This document shows positions 7,091 to 11,997 of a stretch of DNA of 14,599 bases, piece by piece. The position numbers and the translations under genes were made by a program. The notes beneath the pieces were generated by a model, which worked only from the letters and a program-made list of their open reading frames with translations, did not search any database and had not been told where the DNA came from. Where the stretch lies: assembly GCA_030609215.1 (NCBI GenBank), contig JAUWCR010000007.1:1-14599 (forward strand). Direction: 5' to 3'. Position 1 is the first letter of the stretch; each line of letters begins with the position of its first letter. Source of the DNA: Actinomycetes bacterium. Its GTDB lineage: Bacteria > Actinomycetota > Humimicrobiia > Humimicrobiales > Humimicrobiaceae.

Positions 7091-7475
7091 GCTGTTAAAG
7101 TTATAATCTATTGTTTTTTTATTCCGCTAAGAATTTTTCATTTAGTTACCAAGACCTTATCTTTTTCTATAAGTTTACCGTTTGTATACTTTGATTATTG
7201 GATTAACTATTTCCTTAACTTCCTTTATTACTTTTTTGAAAGCTTCTTAAACTGATTGAGGATAATAATCGTTTAAAAATAATTGCTCTTTTTTCAAGTT
7301 CAATATATTTTCTTTCAATTTCCCCCTTTCCATATCTTTCCAGCAGAGCCTTAACCTGAGAGTCAGTAAATCTTTTGTGAAGATGAGCCACAACCTAAAC
7401 CTTTCTTTTTTTGCTTTAGATTATAGCTATAGGATGTGCACTTTTAATTTTTAAATGACAATCTTCGTTTTTTTC
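7091..7475. other. gene-poor spacer with relic sequence
   Basis: This stretch lies between the VapC toxin and the sugar-utilisation promoter. Besides the minus-strand transposase-like fragment at 7215-7391, I find no intact gene. Another minus-strand frame over about 7160-7245 reads FKKVIKEVKEIVNPIIKVYK before stopping. It may be decayed sequence or chance. A T-rich run at about 7112-7121 follows vapC without a convincing hairpin. Confidence 0.5.
7215..7391 (-). pseudogene. probable transposase/integrase N-terminal fragment
   Basis: Read on the minus strand from GTG 7391, the 58-codon frame starts VAHLHKRFTDSQVKALLERY and continues GKGEIERKYIELEKRA. This resembles the N-terminal helix-turn-helix of a group of rve/DDE-type transposases that begin with a HKRFT-x-x-QVK-x-L-x-RY run followed by KEIERKYIQ. 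After about 40 residues the similarity fades, and the frame ends at TAA 7217-7215 with no catalytic domain. The frame is preceded by an in-frame TAG at 7397-7395. I read it as a remnant of an insertion element. The family resemblance is from memory of the pattern, so confidence is limited. Confidence 0.4.
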
Positions 7476-7504
7476 TTGACAACAACTATAACTACATGTA
7501 TTAT
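7476..7504 (+). promoter_or_regulatory. near-consensus sigma-70 promoter of the sugar operon
   Basis: The -35 box TTGACA (7476-7481) is a perfect match, and the -10 box TATTAT (7499-7504) has five of six consensus bases with exactly 17 bases between. Transcription would start near 7511, about 42 bases before the regulator. It is the best promoter in the window and the obvious driver of the co-directional genes from the regulator to the glycosidases. Strength this near consensus implies repression when substrate is absent, matching the operators at its start site. Confidence 0.8.
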
Positions 7505-7506
7505 TA

Positions 7507-7534
7507 TTCTAACGTTGTAATTCTAACGTTGTAA
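7507..7534 (+). promoter_or_regulatory. tandem LacI-type operators (two 14-base repeats)
   Basis: TTCTAACGTTGTAA occurs twice with no gap, at 7507-7520 and 7521-7534. Each copy is a near palindrome of the form TT..AACGTT..AA around a central CG, the pattern expected for LacI/CcpA-family operators. The first copy covers the predicted transcription start and the second lies just downstream, so bound repressor would block the promoter. The regulator encoded 19 bases later is the natural ligand. Tandem copies 14 bases apart centre to centre would place two dimers about 1.3 helical turns apart. Confidence 0.7.
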
Positions 7535-7552
7535 TTTTAAAAGGAGTATATT

Positions 7553-8563
7553 ATTAATAAAAGAGCAAATATAAAAGATGTTGCAAAGATAGCAGGCGTC
7601 TCTCCTAAAACTATTTCCAATTATCTAAATAAAACTGCTCCTGTAAAAAAAGAGACTGCAAAGAGAATTGAAAAAGTAATTAATGATGTTGGATATATTC
7701 CCCATAGAATAGCTAGAGGCTTAAGAGGTGGAAAAACAAAGTCAATTATCCTAATTGAATCTTTTATTAGAATTCCACCTGCAGTAGAGGTTATGTATGG
7801 AATCGAAGAAAGACTTTCTAAAGATGGATATTCCTTAAGCATATTTAGCGTAGAGGTTGATTCAAGTAATTTTCCATCAATCTTAAATGATATCAAAGAT
7901 GGAATGTATGATGGAATATTGTTAGGAGTTTTACAAAAAGAATTTGTTGAGGAGTTATTTAAGGTGGGGCTTCCAGTTGTGTCTTTGAATGAATATGGCT
8001 TTATCAAAGATCTTCATTATGTAACAGTTGACAATTTTTTAGGAGGAAAAATTGCAGCGAAATATTTACTGGATAAAAACCATAAAGACATAGGAGTTAT
8101 TTATTTTGATTCTAGGCAGATAAATAATTTTTCAGAAAGAAGAAATGGATTTTATGAAGTTTTGGTACAAAATGGTATTGACTTATCGTTTGAATTGAAA
8201 GTACCACCACCTCCAAAATTAGAAGTTATAGGCAGTTTCCTGGAGGAAAATAAAGAAATTTTATTATCTAATAAAGTTACTGCAATATTTTCATCTATTG
8301 ACATAATAAGCATGTATTTATTTAGTTTTTTTGATAAATACAGGGTTAAGATTCCTAAAGATTTATCAATTATTAGTTTTGATAATTCCATGTATTGTGA
8401 ATTCTTAAAACCGAAATTAACTTCTATAGACCATCATCATAAAAAATTAGGATACCTAGCGGCTGATTTATTGCTTAGTAAAGTTTCAGAAAACAAATAT
8501 TATAGTAAAAAGGTAATTTTAGAACCTAACATAGTTGAAAGAGAGTCAATTATTAAAAGATAG
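7553..8563 (+). CDS. LacI-family transcriptional regulator, non-canonical start
   Basis: The full-length protein (336 residues) has an N-terminal LacI helix-turn-helix: NIKDVAKIAGVSPKTISNYL at residues 6-25, then YIPHRIARGLRGGKTKSI as the third helix and hinge. A periplasmic-binding-like effector domain follows to the C-terminus, including IIALFSS-like strands, DLSIISFDN and LGYLAADLLLSK. No in-frame ATG, GTG or TTG exists before ATG 7793, which would remove the whole DNA-binding domain and part of the effector domain. The open frame begins after TAA 7538-7540 and has a strong AAAAGGAG at 7539-7546. The best start is therefore ATT 7553 (six bases after the site) or ATT 7550. It probably represses its own operon through the twin operators and is released by an imported sugar. 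The alternatives are a mutated or misassembled start codon. Confidence 0.88.
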   Translation: MNKRANIKDVAKIAGVSPKTISNYLNKTAPVKKETAKRIEKVINDVGYIPHRIARGLRGGKTKSIILIESFIRIPPAVEVMYGIEERLSKDGYSLSIFSVEVDSSNFPSILNDIKDGMYDGILLGVLQKEFVEELFKVGLPVVSLNEYGFIKDLHYVTVDNFLGGKIAAKYLLDKNHKDIGVIYFDSRQINNFSERRNGFYEVLVQNGIDLSFELKVPPPPKLEVIGSFLEENKEILLSNKVTAIFSSIDIISMYLFSFFDKYRVKIPKDLSIISFDNSMYCEFLKPKLTSIDHHHKKLGYLAADLLLSKVSENKYYSKKVILEPNIVERESIIKR

Positions 8564-8570
8564 ATATATT

Positions 8571-8580
8571 GAAAGGAGGT
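8571..8580 (+). promoter_or_regulatory. orphan perfect Shine-Dalgarno (STAB-SD-like)
   Basis: GAAAGGAGGT is a full complement to the 3' end of 16S rRNA, yet no start codon follows at usable distance. The next ATG is at 8615, 35 bases away. GAAAGGAGG is the same sequence as the STAB-SD element known to stabilise the 5' end of Bacillus cry3A mRNA by binding 30S subunits. Its place eight bases after the regulator stop and before the binding-protein gene fits a processing or protection site, which is inference. Confidence 0.5.
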
Positions 8581-8614
8581 GGGGAATATATAAAAATATT
8601 ATTTAATTTTATTA

Positions 8615-8638
8615 ATGAGACGGGAGGTGGTTTTATGA
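8615..8638 (+). CDS. seven-residue leader mini-ORF
   Basis: ATG 8615 to TGA 8636-8638 encodes MRREVVL. The codons GAG GTG inside it form part of the ribosome-binding site (GGGAGGTGG) of the next mini-ORF, and its stop overlaps that ORF's start as ATGA (8635-8638). Its own ribosome-binding site is not evident unless the orphan site 35 bases upstream serves by folding. It may be chance. Confidence 0.2.
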   Translation: MRREVVL

Positions 8639-8676
8639 AAAAATTGAGATTTGTTAATGCGACGACATATGCCTAG
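8635..8676 (+). CDS. 13-residue leader peptide mini-ORF
   Basis: ATG 8635 to TAG 8674-8676 encodes MKKLRFVNATTYA. It has a stronger ribosome-binding site (GGGAGGTGG at 8622-8630, four bases before ATG) than the long gene that follows. Most of its codons lie inside the left arm and loop of the hairpin at 8646-8699, so ribosomes translating it would melt that hairpin. The first four residues copy the MKKL start of the sugar-binding protein 114 bases later, so the segment could instead be a broken duplicate of that gene's start. No run of a single amino acid suggests classical attenuation. Confidence 0.4.
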   Translation: MKKLRFVNATTYA

Positions 8677-8699
8677 TTCAATCACATTAAACAAATCTC
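8646..8699 (+). promoter_or_regulatory. hairpin in the leader of the sugar-binding protein gene
   Basis: GAGATTTGTTAATG at 8646-8659 pairs with CATTAAACAAATCTC at 8685-8699, giving 14 base pairs with one bulged A and a 25-base loop. There is no proper U-tract behind it (CTAGTTATTTTAGC), so it is not a standard terminator. It sits about 50 bases before the binding-protein start. It could protect a processed 5' or 3' end, or respond to translation of the mini-ORF it overlaps. Confidence 0.55.
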
Positions 8700-8748
8700 C
8701 TAGTTATTTTAGCATAATTTGCAATGATTTTTTAGAGGGAGATTAAAG

Positions 8749-10125
8749 ATGAAAAAATTATCAATTCTATTATTTGTTGCGGTTTTTATAATTTCCATTC
8801 TATTTTTTGGAGTAAGTTGTAAAAAGGAGACTGAAGACATTGCGGAACAAATGGTAGAGGAAGCGACAGATAAAACTGAAGAAGAAGTTATTGATGAGAA
8901 TACAGAAGAGGAAATTATTGAAGAAGTAACGATCAAATTTTGGAAATACCAGGACGAGAATGAACAGGAAACCCTTGAAGCCCTGGTTGCAAAATTCAAC
9001 GAAGAAAATGAAGATATCAATGTAGTGTTTGAAACTTTCCCTTGGGAACAATATACGGGAGAAAAATTAATAACGGCAATAGCCGGTGGCATGGGACCTG
9101 ATGTATATTGGCTAAGCGCAGGAGATTTTTTAAAGTTTGTAATGAACGGTTTGGTACTTCCATTAAATGATACATTTACAGAAAATCTTCAAGCTGATTT
9201 CCTGGAGCAATCTATAAAAGCTGTTACTATTGGTGAGTCTATTTATGGTGTACCTCATGAGATGGGAGTTCAATCTCTAATCTATGATAAGAAATTATTT
9301 GAGCAGGAAGGTTTGAATCCTCCAGGTGATTGGGATGAACTTATTGAAGTTGCTTTAAAATTAAAAACTGGTACCAGATGGGGAATAACACTTCCAACAC
9401 ATCCTGATGTCTTTGAGAATTTCATTTGGTATCCATGGTTATGGATGGCAGGTGGTGAAGTTGTTGACTCTTCTTGGACAAAAGCAACAATTAATGAAAG
9501 TGGTGGAGCACAGGCTTTACAACTATGGGGAGATTTAGTTAATAAATATGAAGTAGCATCTCCAAAAGGTGGAACAGCATTTGGTGAGGATATCGCTACT
9601 GGACATTCTGCTATGGCTATGCTAGGTCATTGGGTTGTAGATAATTATAAAGCGAATTATCCAGATTTCGAAATCGGAGTTGCTCAATTACCTCCACTGA
9701 CAAAAGACAGCAAGTCTATTGCAGCTTATGGTGGTTGGTGGTCTGTAGTTAATTCTCAGACTGAACACCCGGAGGCTGCTAAAAAGTTTGCTGTATGGTT
9801 ATTTGGGCAAGATTCTCAAAATTGTATAGACTTACTAACTCCTCCTGGGACATATCTGTCGCCAAGGAAATCTGTAATGGATGAAGTAGTGAATATTGAC
9901 TATTACAAAGAATGGCCACACCCAGTTTATATTGAGGAGATATGGCCTAATACTAGACCTGAGCCAGCTTATCCTGCGGAAATTGTTGTAGCTATTACTG
10001 AGGCAATTCAAGAAGTATTATTTGGTGGTTCTACTGGACAAGAAGCAGCAGATAATGCAGCAGAAAAGATTAATAGTTATTTATCAGGACCTGATGGTGA
10101 TAAGGTAAGAGGGCTTCTCAAGTAA
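8749..10125 (+). CDS. ABC transporter sugar-binding lipoprotein (family 1)
   Basis: This is the extracellular solute-binding protein that delivers an oligosaccharide to the two permeases downstream. Residues 1-24 form a lipoprotein signal peptide (MKK, hydrophobic core, then GVSC with Cys24 as the lipidated residue). A strongly acidic tether follows at about 27-60, rich in Glu and Asp. The mature domain from about 61 has the family pattern VTIKFWKYQDENEQETLEAL, then GGMGPDVYWLSAGDF, YGVPHEMGVQSLIYDKKLF and AYGGWWSVV. Many aromatic residues in the middle (WYPWLWMAGG, GGWWSVV) are usual for sugar-stacking sites. The length of 458 residues is typical. AGGGAG at 8736-8741 lies seven bases before the ATG. 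Substrate is not readable from sequence. The glycosidases downstream suggest a beta-linked oligosaccharide. Confidence 0.92.
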   Translation: MKKLSILLFVAVFIISILFFGVSCKKETEDIAEQMVEEATDKTEEEVIDENTEEEIIEEVTIKFWKYQDENEQETLEALVAKFNEENEDINVVFETFPWEQYTGEKLITAIAGGMGPDVYWLSAGDFLKFVMNGLVLPLNDTFTENLQADFLEQSIKAVTIGESIYGVPHEMGVQSLIYDKKLFEQEGLNPPGDWDELIEVALKLKTGTRWGITLPTHPDVFENFIWYPWLWMAGGEVVDSSWTKATINESGGAQALQLWGDLVNKYEVASPKGGTAFGEDIATGHSAMAMLGHWVVDNYKANYPDFEIGVAQLPPLTKDSKSIAAYGGWWSVVNSQTEHPEAAKKFAVWLFGQDSQNCIDLLTPPGTYLSPRKSVMDEVVNIDYYKEWPHPVYIEEIWPNTRPEPAYPAEIVVAITEAIQEVLFGGSTGQEAADNAAEKINSYLSGPDGDKVRGLLK

Positions 10126-10141
10126 TACATAGATAAAGGAT

Positions 10142-10193
10142 CGGCTTAGCATCGTTACAAAATGGTGCTAAGCCGAAATATTTATTTTTTCTT
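10142..10193 (+). terminator. intrinsic terminator or attenuator after the binding-protein gene
   Basis: CGGCTTAGCATC at 10142-10153 and GGTGCTAAGCCG at 10164-10175 form a 12-bp stem (one T-G wobble) with a ten-base loop. A T-rich tract (ATTTATTTTTTCTTT) follows a few bases later. It lies 16 bases past the stop and 74 bases before the first permease. A leaky terminator here would make more binding protein than membrane subunits, a common arrangement. It may also act as a 3' stabilising hairpin. Confidence 0.75.
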
Positions 10194-10248
10194 TAATTTA
10201 CTTTTTTATAACTAATAATCGATATCCAATGTATTTATATATATTAAA

Positions 10249-11136
10249 ATGAATAAATTGTTTGGAAAATATAAAAAACAAGAGGTGCTCGCAGCAGGAT
10301 TCTTTCTTGCTCCTGATGTAATTGGTTTGCTATTTATTTATGTTATTCCGATAATTTTTGTTCTTTATCTAAGCTTCCATTCATGGACAGGTTTTGATTC
10401 AATAAAATTTATTGGATTAAATAATTACCTGGTATTATTCAAAGATCCTTTATGGTTAAAATCTTTAAGAGTAACATTTTTCTACGTATTACTATATGTA
10501 CCTATAGTTACTTTAGGTTCTTTAGGATTAGCAGTTTTAGTTAACACTAATCTTCCTGAGATTAAATTATTTCGAACAGTATATTTTCTTCCTATTGTCA
10601 TGCCTTTAGTGGTTGCAGCAATTGTTTGGGAGTTTATATATATGCCTTCATATGGTTTCTTAAATTATATCTTTGATATATTTGGTTTATCCAAACATGC
10701 TTTTTTGGGTTCAGAAAACGAGGCCCTTATATCAGTAATAATTGTCTCTACCTGGAGACAATTAGGTTATTATATGGTTATCTATCTCGCAGGATTAAAA
10801 GACATCCCAAAAATGTACTATGATGCTAGCAAAGTCGATGGGGCAAATCCATTAAAACAATTTATTCATGTTACCTTACCCATGCTAAAACCGGTCATAA
10901 CATTTGTTGTGGTTGTAAATTTAATTTTTGCTTTACAAGATTTCGATCCAGTATATGTTTTAACAAAAGGAGGGCCAAACTATGCAACCTACCTTCAAAC
11001 TTATTATATATATGAAAAGGGATTCAGATTCCTAAAGATGGGATTGGCTTCAAGTGCCTCTATAATATTATTGATAATAATCCTGACGGGCTCACTAGCA
11101 CAGTTAAAAATATTCAGAGGGGGAGAATATGAATAG
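10249..11136 (+). CDS. ABC sugar transporter permease, MalF/UgpA type
   Basis: This 295-residue inner-membrane protein forms half of the sugar channel. It has about six hydrophobic segments (near residues 16-41, 74-98, 112-131, 159-181, 214-230 and 265-285). The cytoplasmic EAA loop that docks the ATPase is at 191-211: YDASKVDGANPLKQFIHVTL, with the family's conserved Gly and the LP end. The GLNNY motif at 56-60, just after the first transmembrane segment, is typical of MalF-like subunits. The ATG at 10249 has no visible ribosome-binding site, which may limit expression. It overlaps the next permease by eight bases. No ATPase gene is found in the window. Confidence 0.93.
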   Translation: MNKLFGKYKKQEVLAAGFFLAPDVIGLLFIYVIPIIFVLYLSFHSWTGFDSIKFIGLNNYLVLFKDPLWLKSLRVTFFYVLLYVPIVTLGSLGLAVLVNTNLPEIKLFRTVYFLPIVMPLVVAAIVWEFIYMPSYGFLNYIFDIFGLSKHAFLGSENEALISVIIVSTWRQLGYYMVIYLAGLKDIPKMYYDASKVDGANPLKQFIHVTLPMLKPVITFVVVVNLIFALQDFDPVYVLTKGGPNYATYLQTYYIYEKGFRFLKMGLASSASIILLIIILTGSLAQLKIFRGGEYE

Positions 11137-11968
11137 AAACACAATTAAAAATCTTGTCTTTAGAAAAATCCTAATGAGAGTTCTATTAATTATAGTAGCT
11201 ATTATAATGTTCTTTCCTTTTTTATGGATGGTATCTGGTGCTTTTAAGCCTAGTGACGAAGTTATGGAATATCCACCAAGAATAATTCCTAGCGAGGTAC
11301 GTTTTGAAAATTTCACTGAATTGTTTAAAGAAGTCCCGTTTGAACGCTATATGATTAATTCTTTTATAGTTGCAGGATCAATAACACTTTCTAGTCTTCT
11401 ATTCCATTCAATGGCAGGTTATGCATTGGCTCGTTTGAGATTCCCTGGTAGAAGATTTCTATTTATTGGAATCTTAAGTACAATGATGATACCTTTTTAT
11501 TCCATAGTAATTCCATTGTTTATTATAATCAGACAAGTGGGCTGGTATGATACTTATCTTGGGCTTATAATACCCTGGATACCACATGCATTTGGTATCT
11601 TTCTTCTAAGGCAATACTATATTACTTTCCCTAAAGAGTTGGTTGATGCTGCTGTCATTGATGGTTGTTCTCACATAGGTGTATTCTTTAGAATTGCCCT
11701 ACCTTTATCAAAGCCAATTTTAGCTGCCCTGGGAGTTATATTCTTCATTTCTAACTGGGACAGGTTTTTATGGCCGTTATTAATAACATCATCTGCTGAA
11801 ATGAGGGTTGTACCACTGGGTGTTGTACAATTCAAAGGCCAATATGTTGCTCATTGGAATTTGGTGCTAGCAGGAGCTACTGTTGCCTGCATACCAACAA
11901 TAATAATCTTTATGATGCTGCAAAACTTTATAGTAAAAGGTGTTAAAACTACTGGAATAAAAGGATAG
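11129..11968 (+). CDS. ABC sugar transporter permease, MalG/UgpE type
   Basis: The second membrane subunit, 279 residues, has about six hydrophobic segments starting at 15-37. MalG-family marks include the FPFLWMVSGAFKP stretch after the first segment, GYALARLRFPGR at 97-108 and the EAA loop at 172-192 (VDAAVIDGCSHIGVFFRIAL plus Pro). The C-terminus FIVKGVKTTGIKG matches the usual F-x-x-G-x-x-x-GAVKG tail. GGGGGAG at about 11119-11125 precedes the ATG, which lies inside the end of the upstream gene, so the two subunits are translationally linked and made in equal amounts. It works with the binding protein and a distant, probably shared MsmX/UgpC-type ATPase. Confidence 0.93.
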   Translation: MNRNTIKNLVFRKILMRVLLIIVAIIMFFPFLWMVSGAFKPSDEVMEYPPRIIPSEVRFENFTELFKEVPFERYMINSFIVAGSITLSSLLFHSMAGYALARLRFPGRRFLFIGILSTMMIPFYSIVIPLFIIIRQVGWYDTYLGLIIPWIPHAFGIFLLRQYYITFPKELVDAAVIDGCSHIGVFFRIALPLSKPILAALGVIFFISNWDRFLWPLLITSSAEMRVVPLGVVQFKGQYVAHWNLVLAGATVACIPTIIIFMMLQNFIVKGVKTTGIKG

Positions 11969-11997
11969 CAAGAATTATACACTAACAGGAGGAAAAT

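Noticed and set aside
7793..8563. 256-residue regulator starting at ATG 7793
   Set aside because: It would lack the whole LacI DNA-binding domain, which is present in frame and intact upstream. The true gene begins near 7553.
8646..8699. Leader hairpin as an intrinsic terminator
   Set aside because: The stem is strong, but it is A/T-rich with a 25-base loop and no U-tract behind it, so a stability or translation-linked role is more likely.
8709..9092. Minus-strand open frame opposite the binding-protein start
   Set aside because: Its Ser/Phe-rich product mirrors the acidic Glu-rich tether on the other strand. It is a shadow frame.
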